This document shows positions 25,566 through 35,310 of a stretch of DNA of 64,000 nucleotides, piece by piece. Position 1 is the stretch's first letter. Every line of letters starts with the position of its first letter. Both the position numbers and the translations under genes were made by a program. Source of the DNA: Friedmanniella luteola (GTDB lineage Bacteria; Actinomycetota; Actinomycetes; Propionibacteriales; Propionibacteriaceae); NCBI RefSeq assembly GCF_900105065.1, contig NZ_LT629749.1:4092001-4156000 (forward strand), in the 5' to 3' direction. The notes under the pieces were generated by a model, which saw only the letters and a program-made list of their open reading frames with translations, was not told the origin of the DNA and did not search any database.

Positions 25566-28500
25566 TTAGGGCAGAACCGCGGGGACCGGGACGGCCCCTC
25601 CGCCCGGGTGCAGGAACAGCAGTTCGGCGCGGACTTCGCCCCCTGTGGCAGCACGCAGACATTCCGCGTAGGCCTCCATTTGCGGTCGGTAGTAGGTGAC
25701 ACGGGAAGCGAGACCGCCGGCCGGGACGGCGTCGGTCTTGTAGTCGACGATGACGAACGACCCGTCGTCGTCGCGGAAGATGAGGTCGACGTAGCCCTCC
25801 AGGACCGTGCCGTCAGTGGTGACGGTGCCGACGTACTGCTCCCGCCAGTGCTGATGGCCAGCCGCGCGCTGCACAAGGTCGGACCGCAGCGCCGATTCCA
25901 CCAGCGCGCTCACCATCCCCTCGTAACCGACCACGCCCTCGGCGACGCACTGAGCGGCAACAGCGTCTGCGACGGCCGCAGCTTGACTCGTGTCCGCCGC
26001 TGGAAGCGGCACCACCTGCAGCACGGCATGCACCGCTCGTCCGACGGCGGATCCATATCGACCCTTCGACCAGGGCGGTAGCCCGAGATCACGGGCGCCC
26101 TTGGCCAACCCAGGCGGCTTGGCCTCGCGATTAAGCACCACCTCAGGCTCGGTGCCCTCCAGCCCAGATGCGCTGATCGCCGACGTTCTCCGCGACCGCT
26201 CGCGCGCTTGCGTCAGCTCGGCCAGCCATGGGGCGTAGTCGGGCGGCGGCAGAACCGGCGGCGGCGCAACCCGAGCGTTGGCCGCGCCGGATGTCGGCGT
26301 CTGGTACGACACGGCACCAGCAGCGCTGAGGCCACCAGCTCCGGCGAGCAGGCGTGCCGCCGTTGCGACGGCCTTGTCGGGACGGTGCAGGGACACCACC
26401 AGGTGGTCCCGCGCCCGGGTTGCTGCCACGTAGAGGAGTCGTCGCTTTTCCAGGTCGTCCATCTGCTCGTCGATGGGTTGTGCAGCGTCGAAGTCCTCGG
26501 TTTGGACGCTGCTGCTCAGCTTGACGGCATATCCGCCGGACGCAGGCCACAGAACTTGGACGCCGCGGCGGCGGTTGCTCTGGGCCGTCAAGCCCGACAG
26601 GATCACGATCGGGAACTCGAGCCCTTTGGCCGCGTGGATAGTCATAACTCGGACCGCGTCGGCGTCGGTCTCCGGCAGCACTGACTCAGCGACGCGGCTG
26701 GTCTCCTGGCCCTGGTGCGCCGCCCAGGCGAGGTAGTTGCGCAGCCCTCCATCGGACGACTCCGCCCACGCTCGGGCCTGGTCGACGACGAACCGCAGGC
26801 GACGCCAGGCGTCTCGGGCTCGTGGACCGGTGGCAGCCAGCTCGAGCATCCGGCGGTCGGCGACGACCGCTCCGAGCACTTCACTTGGGGTTCTCCACCG
26901 GGAGTCGAAAGCCAGCTGGCGGAGATAGGTCAAGGCCGACCCGACCGGCCCAACGTTGAGGGCTGCATTCTCCAGCCGCGCATAAATGTTGAAGGCACCA
27001 CCGGCGTACTTCCAGCGCCAGAGGTCGTCATCACCGCAGCCGAAGAGGGGCGACCGGAGCGCCTGCACCAGAGCCAGGCTGTCAGTCGGATCGGCCACCG
27101 CGCGCACGCAGGCGAGCAAGCTGCGCACCTCATCGGCTTGGTAGACCAGCGAGCTGGCCTCCGTGCGGTGCTCGATGCCTGCCGCGTCCAGAGCCTCCTC
27201 CAGGAACGGCAGCGACGTTCGAGCCGGGACCAGGACGGCAATATCGTCAAGCCGGCATCGGCGCCAGGACTGTGTCACGCGGTCGAACACCTGCCAGCTC
27301 TCGGTCATGGCCTGCGTGACGGCGCCCGCGACATCCGCCGCTTCGCGGGTGCGCAGGATGGCCGCGGACGCCCGCGGCAGGTCCCTGTGCGGCTCCGCCC
27401 CCAGCAACATCACGCCCGGTCCGCGCCCCACGTCTTCCCGGGCGAGGTTCAACGGTTCGTACGAGGGCTGACCGTCGGGCTCGGCTTGGATGAGCTGAGC
27501 GAAGACCGCGTTGACCCAGTCGAGGATGGGTGCGACGGTCCGGAAGTTCGTTGTCAGGCTGACCGTCTCCCCCAGGTGCTTCTGCGCGTCGAGATAGGTC
27601 GCAATCGACGCCCGCCGGAAACGGTAGATCGACTGCTTGGGATCGCCGACCACGAATAGCCGACCCGCCGGCACCACGACGTCACGCCAGTCGTTGGCGG
27701 CGGCCTCCTCGCCGCCCGCGATGCGCACAGCGAGCTCGATCTGGATCGGGTCGGTGTCCTGGAACTCGTCCAGCAGCAGCCGTTGGTACCGGTCGTGCAG
27801 GTCCCGCCGCGTGCTCGCGCTGGTCCGCAGCAGCTCGCGGGCCAGCACCAAGAGATCGTGGAACTCCAGGCGACTCTGCGCGCGTCGACCCTCGGCGGCG
27901 ACTACCACTTGGGCCGCAAGCCAGTGAGTCAGCCGTCGGAGGCACTGGTGGCGGACGGCGTCAACTGCCTTGGTGGCGTCGGCGGCGAAACTCCGGCCGG
28001 CCGCTCGCACCTCGTCGATCGGTCGGCTCCAGTTTCCCTTCTGCCCGTTACTGAAGGCGATCTTCCCGATCTCCTCGAGTACCGAAAGCTCGGCCTCGAC
28101 GTCCGGTGCGCAAGCCAACCGGCCGAGTCGCACCCTCAGCTGGCGGAAGTGCTCGAGAAGCCTGTCCTCAGGCTCAGTGCACTCTGCTCCGAGGTCGGCG
28201 AGCCGACGCCCTCGGGCGAGCAGGTCGGCCGTCGGAGGTGGGGTGATCTGCTCGGCGTGGCGAAACAGAACTTGGTCGTGAATCAGGTCCCAGTCGTTGC
28301 CTAGGAGCACGGCCAGCGAACGAAGGTGGTCGAGAGTGATACCGACCGCCATCCCGAGGAGCAGAGGTTCCTCCATGCTGTCGTCGTCCAGCAGCTCCGT
28401 CCTCAACTCAGACCACCGGTCCTCGAACGCCACGGAAGACCCGATCTCGTCCAGTACCTCAAGTTGCGGTGCGAGTCGCGCCTCGATCGGATGTTCCATC

Positions 28501-28838
28501 AGGAGCCGCTGCGCGAAGGCGTGCAGCGTCCCGATGGCTGCGCTGTCGAGGTCATTCAGTGCCTCGTCGGCTCGTTCCCGATGGCACTCACTGCCCTCCG
28601 CCCGCTGGGCTTCGAACCGGACACGCAAGCGGTCCCGCAGCTCCGCCCCCGCCTTCTCGGTGAAGGTCACGGCGGCGATATGACGAAGCGGTACGTTGTC
28701 AGTCAGAACGAGGTGGAGCACCCGATTGACCAGTGCGTGGGTCTTGCCGGACCCGGCTCCGGCGTTCACGAAGAGCGTGCTGCCCGTATCCGAGGTGATG
28801 CGGTCGCGTGCGTTCTGGTCCAGCCACCGGGCCGTCAC
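25566..28838 (-). CDS. UvrD/AddA-like helicase with C-terminal PD-(D/E)XK nuclease
   Basis: A 1090-residue SF1 helicase-nuclease. GTG 28838 overlaps the stop of the preceding gene (GTGA), which sets the start. Motifs in order: Walker A FVNAGAGSGKTHAL (about 24-33), FTEKAGAELRDRL, Walker B LLLDEFQDTDP, GDPKQSIYRFRRA, MTIHAAKGLEFP and VAATRARDHLVVS. The C-terminal nuclease has LEGYVDLIF and FVIVDYKTD (D...D-x-K). This matches AddA/RecB-type subunits that process DNA ends. It is co-translated with the AddB-like partner, so the two probably form a heterodimer. Its place in a mobile island suggests a defence rather than housekeeping role. Confidence 0.9.
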   Translation of the reverse strand: MTARWLDQNARDRITSDTGSTLFVNAGAGSGKTHALVNRVLHLVLTDNVPLRHIAAVTFTEKAGAELRDRLRVRFEAQRAEGSECHRERADEALNDLDSAAIGTLHAFAQRLLMEHPIEARLAPQLEVLDEIGSSVAFEDRWSELRTELLDDDSMEEPLLLGMAVGITLDHLRSLAVLLGNDWDLIHDQVLFRHAEQITPPPTADLLARGRRLADLGAECTEPEDRLLEHFRQLRVRLGRLACAPDVEAELSVLEEIGKIAFSNGQKGNWSRPIDEVRAAGRSFAADATKAVDAVRHQCLRRLTHWLAAQVVVAAEGRRAQSRLEFHDLLVLARELLRTSASTRRDLHDRYQRLLLDEFQDTDPIQIELAVRIAGGEEAAANDWRDVVVPAGRLFVVGDPKQSIYRFRRASIATYLDAQKHLGETVSLTTNFRTVAPILDWVNAVFAQLIQAEPDGQPSYEPLNLAREDVGRGPGVMLLGAEPHRDLPRASAAILRTREAADVAGAVTQAMTESWQVFDRVTQSWRRCRLDDIAVLVPARTSLPFLEEALDAAGIEHRTEASSLVYQADEVRSLLACVRAVADPTDSLALVQALRSPLFGCGDDDLWRWKYAGGAFNIYARLENAALNVGPVGSALTYLRQLAFDSRWRTPSEVLGAVVADRRMLELAATGPRARDAWRRLRFVVDQARAWAESSDGGLRNYLAWAAHQGQETSRVAESVLPETDADAVRVMTIHAAKGLEFPIVILSGLTAQSNRRRGVQVLWPASGGYAVKLSSSVQTEDFDAAQPIDEQMDDLEKRRLLYVAATRARDHLVVSLHRPDKAVATAARLLAGAGGLSAAGAVSYQTPTSGAANARVAPPPVLPPPDYAPWLAELTQARERSRRTSAISASGLEGTEPEVVLNREAKPPGLAKGARDLGLPPWSKGRYGSAVGRAVHAVLQVVPLPAADTSQAAAVADAVAAQCVAEGVVGYEGMVSALVESALRSDLVQRAAGHQHWREQYVGTVTTDGTVLEGYVDLIFRDDDGSFVIVDYKTDAVPAGGLASRVTYYRPQMEAYAECLRAATGGEVRAELLFLHPGGGAVPVPAVLP

Positions 28839-31800
28839 TGAGCTGCCCCAGCGTCGCCGAGGGAGGCGGGTGCGTCCACGTCGATCAGCCGGACGAGCCG
28901 CTGCAGCAGCGGGTCGAACTGCTTCCGCTCCCAAACCTCCCGAAGGTCGCCGTAGCCGGTCCCGTCCGGGTTGCAGTAGGAGCACTGCACCCACAAGAAG
29001 TCTGGTGTCTCCGGCGCCTTGGGGGGGAAAAGCCCTGCCGCGATCGAGTCGACGAGGACTCCCACGGTCACGGCATAGCTCTGTTCAACTTCTTGCGTCA
29101 ATGGCAGCTCCTTCCGGCCGCGGCCCTTACGCACGAACCAGTACGCGGCACGCACGGGCGTGCCGGCGTTCCCGAAGCGGGACCGAGCAGCGAGCGCGTA
29201 AACGGGAAGCTGGAGCTTGGTCCCCTCGACATAAGGGTCAGACTCGCTGATCTTGTCAAAGGCGGTACGGCTTCCGGTCTTGATGTCGGTGACGACAAGC
29301 GTGCCGTCAGCTCGCTGGTCGACACGGTCCGCGCTTCCCCGCATGCTGACCGAACCGCGCGAGACGGTGACGGCCACAGCCTCCCCGCCGCGCATACCGA
29401 AAGCCATCTCACTCGCCATGACCCTCGACTGCTCACGAGCGTGCCAGGCGTCGTCGTCGTCAAGCATCCACTCGAGGTCGCCGAGGATCCGTTGACGCTC
29501 CCGCTGCCAGAGCCGCGGGTGTCCGGTGAGTCCTTGCTGGGCCAACGCCTCGGCCTCCGACTCGGCGATCGCGCGGAGACGCTCGCGTTGAGCACCGGTC
29601 CAGGGTTCGCCGAAGCCCGGGAGCTCGTCCTGGCATTCGCGGATGAGCCGGTCCACCACCGCGTGCACGAAGGTGCCGATCTGAGTGGGCGAGACGACGA
29701 CGATGTCCTCTGGCTGCTCCAACGGCTGAACACCCAGGAGCCGCCGGACGAAGAAGGCGTACGGGCAGGCCGCATAGAACTCGAGTGCGGTAGGCGAGAT
29801 GGCCTGAGTGCTCATGGCGTAGTCGGGGATGCCCTCGAGGCCGGACAGGTTGCCGTCGAAACGGCTCAAGGCGTGCTGCGCCCTGGCCCGGACCATAACG
29901 GTGCCCGCGCGCACGGTCGCGTCGTCCAAGGTGTGCACGGCGGCAGCCTGCCGGGTGCGCCACTCCTGCTCCTGGCTCAGCGCGCGCGTCTGCAAGAGCT
30001 CGCCGGCGAAAGAGCCGGACGTGGCCATCGCCCCGGCATAGTCCGCTGGCTGCCACGCGGTAGCCGGCAGGCGGTGGTCCCCGCTGAGATGACGCAGGGT
30101 CGGCAGCAGGAAGCGGCTCGGTATGCGCACGGTGGACCGCCGGAGGTCCCCACGGGGGAAGGACGCGACCACAGTTGGAGCCGACGCGAACGCGGCGAGC
30201 AGGTTCCGGTGCTGCCGGTCGAGCGCGGCGCGGGCGGAAGGCACCTGCCCGTTTGTGGCCGCCCGCACCTTCTCTGGGAGCAGCGCATCCTCATGCACGC
30301 GGCCAGGGTAGAGGTCCTCGCTCAGCCCCAGCACGAAGGACACCTCGAGGTCGAGGCCGACCGCCGAACTCAGCGGCCCAACATAGATCCCGTCCCCGAA
30401 GCGCCCGACCCGCGGCAGGGACGACGCCAACGCCAGCTCAAGCGCCTCGCGGAGTCGCGTGAGCGAGGCTGCGCCCTCGACGGCGTCGAGGTTGCCCAGC
30501 GCTTGCAGGGTGGACGCAACCGCCGCGGCCGCGTACTGCTCCTCGGCGGGAAGACGGTTCAGCGTGCCCGGACTTCCCAGCAGCGTCTCGTAGAGTCGTC
30601 CCGCCCAGCCGGTCAGGTCACGCCAGGTACTCATCCGCTCGGCGCTGTCCAACTCGCTCCGCAGTCGGGCGACGAAGGCGTTCAGACCCTCGGCGGACTC
30701 GATGGCTTGACGGCTGCGCTCCAGCCGCCAGTCCTGCGGATCTTCCGATGCCATTTCCGAGGCGATCTCGGCCTGCTCGACATCGACCAGCCGGCAAAGC
30801 CGGGCAGACCAGTCCTCTCCGCGGACCACGCCGGCGCTCCGAGACGTGCGCTCCCACCGGGACAGCGGGACGCGTTGGCCATCGAAGTCGCGAACCGGAG
30901 CGCTGGCCAGAGTGCGGAACAGGTCGGCGCGAGCGAGGTCACCCTCGGGCAGCGCGAGCAACCCCAGCAGACACTGGGCGATCGCGCGCTCCCCCACCGG
31001 CCGCGGACCGGTCCCGTTCACCGTGACACCCGCCGCAGCAAGCTGCTCGTGCAGCAGCCGGGCGTACGGCCTGGTCGCGGAGTAGAGCACGGCGACCCGA
31101 TGGGCGGGGGTGTGCTTGAGCGCTTCGACGACCTCGCGCACCACGCACCGCACCTCGTCGTCGGAGTCGGAGGCGTTGAGCAAGCGGGTGGCTGTACTCG
31201 GCGCGGGAGGGTCCGGCAGTTGCACCTCCAGTTGCTCCAGCCAAGGGGTGAGCGCAGCATCAGCGCGCCGCACCCCGGTAAGCCCGCAGATGACGGTGGA
31301 GGCGGGACGGTCCCTCAGGAGTCCGTCCGCGAGAGCGGCCTGGGCTCGGCTCAGTTCCTGCGGCAGATACAGCACGACGGCGCCGAGGTCCGCACCGTGG
31401 CAGCGTGTGGCAGCATCGTCAAGCAGGTCGACCCCGTCGTACCAGTCAGAGTGCAGGGAGTGGCGAACCGTGCGGTGCAGCCGCACCACCTCCGCCGGGA
31501 GACCGCCGAGTTTCTCGACGCCAGTCAGCGCCGAGTTGTCAGCGTCGCGCAGGGTGCGGTGCGCCGCGGCGAGCGCCTGCACGGTGGCGGGATGATCGGC
31601 CACCTCGGCAAACACGCCCGGCTCGGTTGCCAAGGCGGTCCGCCAGGCTGCCGCAAGGACCGGCGCAGTCACTGGCCGACGGGGCGCGAGATTCGGCGCA
31701 GCGAGGCGTTCCGCGAGCCGATCCAGCGTGGTGATGTCCAGGGCGGCGATGCCGATGCGACCGTCGCCTACCCCCGCGGCGAGGTACCGGCGGGCGACGA

Positions 31801-31927
31801 TGCCGGCGAGGTTGGTGGGCACGATGAGCGTGACCGGCGCCATCGGGTCGTGGGCCTTGGCCGCAGCGACGGCCTGGCGAAGCAGGATGAGCGCGGCAGG
31901 ACCGTAGCTGGTGAACTGGACCTGCAT
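28835..31927 (-). CDS. AddB-like PD-(D/E)XK nuclease/inactivated helicase
   Basis: A 1030-residue protein; ATG 31927 is used because upstream extension is shadow. The N-terminus (LIVPTNLAGIVARRYLAAG) is the typical AddB-like start, without an intact Walker A. The C-terminus carries a RecB-type nuclease, MRGSADRVDQ followed by LVVTDIKTGS, and cysteines fitting an AddB iron-sulfur cluster: AACPYAFFVRRL and, about 240 residues later, CSYCNPDG. It is the upstream partner of the AddA-like gene, joined by a GTGA overlap. Together they resemble AddAB machines that resect double-strand ends. Confidence 0.85.
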   Translation of the reverse strand: MQVQFTSYGPAALILLRQAVAAAKAHDPMAPVTLIVPTNLAGIVARRYLAAGVGDGRIGIAALDITTLDRLAERLAAPNLAPRRPVTAPVLAAAWRTALATEPGVFAEVADHPATVQALAAAHRTLRDADNSALTGVEKLGGLPAEVVRLHRTVRHSLHSDWYDGVDLLDDAATRCHGADLGAVVLYLPQELSRAQAALADGLLRDRPASTVICGLTGVRRADAALTPWLEQLEVQLPDPPAPSTATRLLNASDSDDEVRCVVREVVEALKHTPAHRVAVLYSATRPYARLLHEQLAAAGVTVNGTGPRPVGERAIAQCLLGLLALPEGDLARADLFRTLASAPVRDFDGQRVPLSRWERTSRSAGVVRGEDWSARLCRLVDVEQAEIASEMASEDPQDWRLERSRQAIESAEGLNAFVARLRSELDSAERMSTWRDLTGWAGRLYETLLGSPGTLNRLPAEEQYAAAAVASTLQALGNLDAVEGAASLTRLREALELALASSLPRVGRFGDGIYVGPLSSAVGLDLEVSFVLGLSEDLYPGRVHEDALLPEKVRAATNGQVPSARAALDRQHRNLLAAFASAPTVVASFPRGDLRRSTVRIPSRFLLPTLRHLSGDHRLPATAWQPADYAGAMATSGSFAGELLQTRALSQEQEWRTRQAAAVHTLDDATVRAGTVMVRARAQHALSRFDGNLSGLEGIPDYAMSTQAISPTALEFYAACPYAFFVRRLLGVQPLEQPEDIVVVSPTQIGTFVHAVVDRLIRECQDELPGFGEPWTGAQRERLRAIAESEAEALAQQGLTGHPRLWQRERQRILGDLEWMLDDDDAWHAREQSRVMASEMAFGMRGGEAVAVTVSRGSVSMRGSADRVDQRADGTLVVTDIKTGSRTAFDKISESDPYVEGTKLQLPVYALAARSRFGNAGTPVRAAYWFVRKGRGRKELPLTQEVEQSYAVTVGVLVDSIAAGLFPPKAPETPDFLWVQCSYCNPDGTGYGDLREVWERKQFDPLLQRLVRLIDVDAPASLGDAGAAQ

Positions 31928-32091
31928 CGCACCCCTTATCGCTCGAGCCCGAGCCTTCGACCACCTTAGAGGTGGCGCGACAAGCCGTCGGCTAGCCTCA
32001 GGCAGGTAGTTCCGCTTCGGCCCGACAGGCGCGTCGATCGACAAGCCTCCACCCGCGCGGGAAGTTTCTTGATGCTTCCTGGGGTTGAGTC

Positions 32092-33948
32092 GTGCCGTTG
32101 TTTCGTGGGTCAGTCGCTCACCTGCGCTCGCAGATCGAGAATGGCTCCCTCGTGCCGACCCTGTCTGAGCAGTACCGTCACCGAATGGGCCGATCCGCGC
32201 CACCCGCCGAGATCCGGTCCTGGGAGCGCAGCCTCGCTGTACTGGCTTCCGACCTGGTCGAGGCCGGACTTCCTGGCGTGGAGGTTCTTGTGGAGTACCA
32301 GCTGCCGCTGACCAGCAAGAGGGCTGACGTCATCCTGTGCGGCCGGCATCCCGGCAGTGGAACTGCGCAGTTTGTCGTGGTGGAGCTCAAGCAGTGGTCA
32401 CGCGCGCACCTGGTCGACCACGCCGACGACCTCTGCGTCCTGGACGGCATGGGGACCCGGCTGCACCCGGTGGAGCAGGTGCGTCGCTACTGCACCCACC
32501 TCCGAGACTTCGTGGCCGCGCTCGACGATGAGGGGCAGGCCGGCATCGCCGGCGTGGCCTACCTGCACAACGCCACCGACCTTGACCTCAACGACCTCTG
32601 GGCCTATCCCCAGGACCAGCAAGGCCGCATGTACACCGGGCAACGCCGCGCCAAGTTTCTCCGCTACCTCCAGCAGCACTTGGCGCCGACGTCCGGTGCG
32701 GAGGCGGCTGACCTCCTCCTCGGGTCCGCGATCCGACCGAGCAAACAGCTGCTGACCCTGGCGGCCGAGGAGGTGCAACGACGCGAGCAGTTCGTCCTCC
32801 TCGACGAGCAGCAGGTCGCGTACTCCCTCGTCATGCGCTCCGTTGAACAGTCCTACCGGGCCAACAGCAAGGAAGTCATCATCGTCAGCGGTGGTCCGGG
32901 CTCCGGCAAGAGCGTCATCGCGCTCTCCCTGATGGGCGAGCTCTCCCGCCGCGGCCGCACCGTGCTGCACGCCACCGGATCGAGCGCGTTCACCCAGACC
33001 CTGCGCCGAGTTGCTGGAGCACGCGCACCGCGGGTGAAGAGCATGTTCAAGTACTTCAACCAGTTCGTCGACGCCGAACGCAACAGTCTGGACGTGTTGA
33101 TATGCGACGAGGCCCACCGCATCCGCGAGACCTCGGCCAACCGCTACACCCCGGCGTCATTGCGCTCAGGCCGGCCCCAGGTGGCCGAGCTCATCGATGC
33201 GGCGCGCGTCCCCGTCTTTCTGCTCGACGAGCACCAAGTGGTCCGCCCTGGCGAGATCGGAACCATCGACGACATCCGTGATGCGGCCGAGGCAGCTGGC
33301 CTTCGAACCCAGGTCATCGAACTGGATGCGCAGTTCCGCTGCGGCGGCAGCCGCGCGTACGAGGAGTGGGTGCTGCGACTGCTCGGCCTCGAACCGGGCG
33401 GGCCGGTCCCGTGGGAGGGCGACGAGCACTTCAGTCTGTCGTCGACCACGGGACCAAGCACCATGGAGCTACGGCTGCGAGCCCTGCTGGACGAGGGCTA
33501 CGGGGCGCGGATGGCCGCTGGCTACTGCTGGCCTTGGAGCGATCCGATCCCCGGTGGTGGCTTGAAGCCGGACGTTCGGATCGGCGACTGGCAGAAGCCC
33601 TGGAACAACAAGAAGGACACCTCGCACGCCGGCGCGCCGGGGACGCCGTACTGGGCCAGTGACGCGGCTGGCTTCGAGCAGGTCGGCTGTGTCTACACCG
33701 CGCAGGGCTTCGAGTACGACTACGCCGGTGTGATCATCGGCCCGGATCTGGTCTGGCGCTCGGACCACTGGGTGGCCCAGCCGCAGCACAGCCACGACAG
33801 CCAGGTGAAGCGCGGCGACTCGGCTCAGTTCGACCAAGCCGTGCGCAATACGTACAAGGTCCTGTTGACCCGCGGGATGCTCGGAGCGACGGTCTACTCC
33901 ACCGACGCCGAGACGCAAGCGCTGCTGGAGTCCCTGATTTCGGCCTGA
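32092..33948 (+). CDS. nuclease-DUF2075 helicase fusion
   Basis: A 618-residue protein from GTG 32092. Residues 1-120 contain a likely PD-(D/E)XK nuclease core: SKRADVILCG then FVVVELKQWS (D...E-x-K). Residues 250-610 are a DUF2075/Schlafen-group-3-like helicase: Walker A VSGGPGSGKSVIAL (near 271), Walker B LICDEAHRIR, QFRCGGSRAYEEWVL, YTAQGFEYDYAGVI and LTRGMLGATVY. Such proteins occur in defence islands, but the substrate (RNA or DNA) is not known. It is divergent from the AddAB-like pair, 165 bp apart, so a shared regulatory region is likely. Confidence 0.85.
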   Translation: MPLFRGSVAHLRSQIENGSLVPTLSEQYRHRMGRSAPPAEIRSWERSLAVLASDLVEAGLPGVEVLVEYQLPLTSKRADVILCGRHPGSGTAQFVVVELKQWSRAHLVDHADDLCVLDGMGTRLHPVEQVRRYCTHLRDFVAALDDEGQAGIAGVAYLHNATDLDLNDLWAYPQDQQGRMYTGQRRAKFLRYLQQHLAPTSGAEAADLLLGSAIRPSKQLLTLAAEEVQRREQFVLLDEQQVAYSLVMRSVEQSYRANSKEVIIVSGGPGSGKSVIALSLMGELSRRGRTVLHATGSSAFTQTLRRVAGARAPRVKSMFKYFNQFVDAERNSLDVLICDEAHRIRETSANRYTPASLRSGRPQVAELIDAARVPVFLLDEHQVVRPGEIGTIDDIRDAAEAAGLRTQVIELDAQFRCGGSRAYEEWVLRLLGLEPGGPVPWEGDEHFSLSSTTGPSTMELRLRALLDEGYGARMAAGYCWPWSDPIPGGGLKPDVRIGDWQKPWNNKKDTSHAGAPGTPYWASDAAGFEQVGCVYTAQGFEYDYAGVIIGPDLVWRSDHWVAQPQHSHDSQVKRGDSAQFDQAVRNTYKVLLTRGMLGATVYSTDAETQALLESLISA

Positions 33949-34586
33949 CGACACCACGACATTGCTGGGTCGAACGCTCAAAGCGCTCCTAGTGGCGGCC
34001 GCGTGTGCGCAGTTCTCAAGTGGCGGGGTCCGCATCAGCGACCCCTGGACGCTTTCGAGGTGACCCGTAGCGTTAACCGCCCGGTCATACTCCTAGCCCC
34101 GATTGACGACTACGCCTTGGTCGAAATGGTCGACAACTTGGCCCATTCTGGGGCTGTTGCGGCGATCCGGGCCGGCCGGCCTGGCTCATCTCGAGACAGA
34201 GCAGTCCCCGCGCAGATGATGCTCGCCGAGCGATGATGGAGGCCGGCCGGCTGCCTGAATGACGCGTCGCTACAACGTGGTCGCCTGACTCCGGACTCTC
34301 AGAGAAACTGAGCGTTGCGGCGTGCAAGTATCATGGCGCCTTCGCTCACAACCCTCATCAAGTCGGGAACCATCTCAGTGAGCCGCTATAGCATTGTATG
34401 CAGCGCGCAGCGTGGCGAGTACTCGCCAATCTATCGGATCCTCGAGATGGAATTCGTGATCGAGGTCGTGTCCATCATTCGCCGTCGTGAAGCGCTCCAG
34501 GTTCTCGGCCGTTCCCAGGAGCTGATCCGCTGTTCCGGACAGCCAATCTGAGGCGAGGATCGTCTCTTGAAGAGGAGTCCCTATGG
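33949..34586. other. gene-poor stretch
   Basis: About 640 bp with lower G+C in the right half (34300-34550). Two short open frames (34003-34236 and 34315-34551) have no ribosome site or family resemblance. I see no supported gene. Confidence 0.35.
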
Positions 34587-34860
34587 CCGCAGCGAAGCCC
34601 GCCGGAGTTCCGGCGTCGAGCCCTGGGTTTGGTCGCCGGGGGTGAGCCGGTCGTTCAGGTCGCGAAGATCCCCGGATGCGCGAGTCGTGTTGCGCCGCTG
34701 GACGAGCCAGACCAGGATCGACGCCGCGAAGCCGAGGGCGGCCTGACCGCTGCGGAGAAGAAGGAGCCGGTCGAGTTGCTCTGCAAGAACCGGTCCTCCA
34801 GCTCGAGGTCGAGACCCTCAGGCTGGCCAGCGCCTAGTTCGGGCGGGACAACGGGCTCCA
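34587..34860 (+). pseudogene. IS3-family OrfA remnant
   Basis: Reading through several frame changes, this stretch gives GEPVVQVAKI, then RRWTSQTRIDA-like text, then GGLTAAEKKE, VELLCKNR and a shifted LQLEVETLRLASA-like tail, followed by FGRDNGL. This is the helix-turn-helix and leucine-zipper part of IS3 OrfA transposases. Multiple single-base losses make it non-functional. It may belong to the same old insertion as the OrfB fragment at 17003-17150, but the two are far apart. Confidence 0.6.
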
Positions 34861-34929
34861 AAAGTTGGGTCTCGGCTGCCGTTGAGTTCGAAGCCCTGCA
34901 CAGCGCCGCCAACTTCGTGGCATGATCAC

Positions 34930-35240
34930 CACGCCGTCCATGTCCGATGAATCGGGTCAGCTCCCCGTTGAACAACCTGGCAAGTGCCCTAAAGCCCCTG
35001 CACCCAACGCTCGAGGCGCGAGCGCCCCATGTCTTCAACAGCCATGCTTGGTCTCCTGCTGGTGGCGATCGCCAGACGGTCGATCGCATCCGATGCGGGC
35101 GATACTGCCCTGCTCAAGGAAGTAGCGCACGGCGGACCATCTACTTCCGCGACCCATGCAGTGCATCTGACGCGCTGCGGCTGCCTCATACTCATCAGGG
35201 TCGGCCCGGTACCGCGAACCAGCGACCGCGGGCGCAGCAA
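34930..35240 (-). other. gap with possible restriction-endonuclease N-terminal scrap
   Basis: On the minus strand, near 35100-35210, a frame reads SRYRADPDEYEAAAARQM followed by HCMGRG, reminiscent of the beginning of Mrr-like restriction endonuclease domains. It soon ends in unrelated sequence and has no start. The resemblance is weak. Confidence 0.2.
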
Positions 35241-35310
35241 TAGATAAAGATGACTTGTCGGAGCCGGCCGCTATCCAAAGCCAGACACCCGAAGGGGGTA
35301 TGACCACCGC

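Noticed and set aside
28808-31969. A 1053-codon plus-strand open frame opposite the AddB-like gene
   Set aside because: The translation is Arg/Gly/Pro/His-rich with no domain; it mirrors the AddB-like gene, whose motifs are clear. Long antisense frames are expected at this G+C content.
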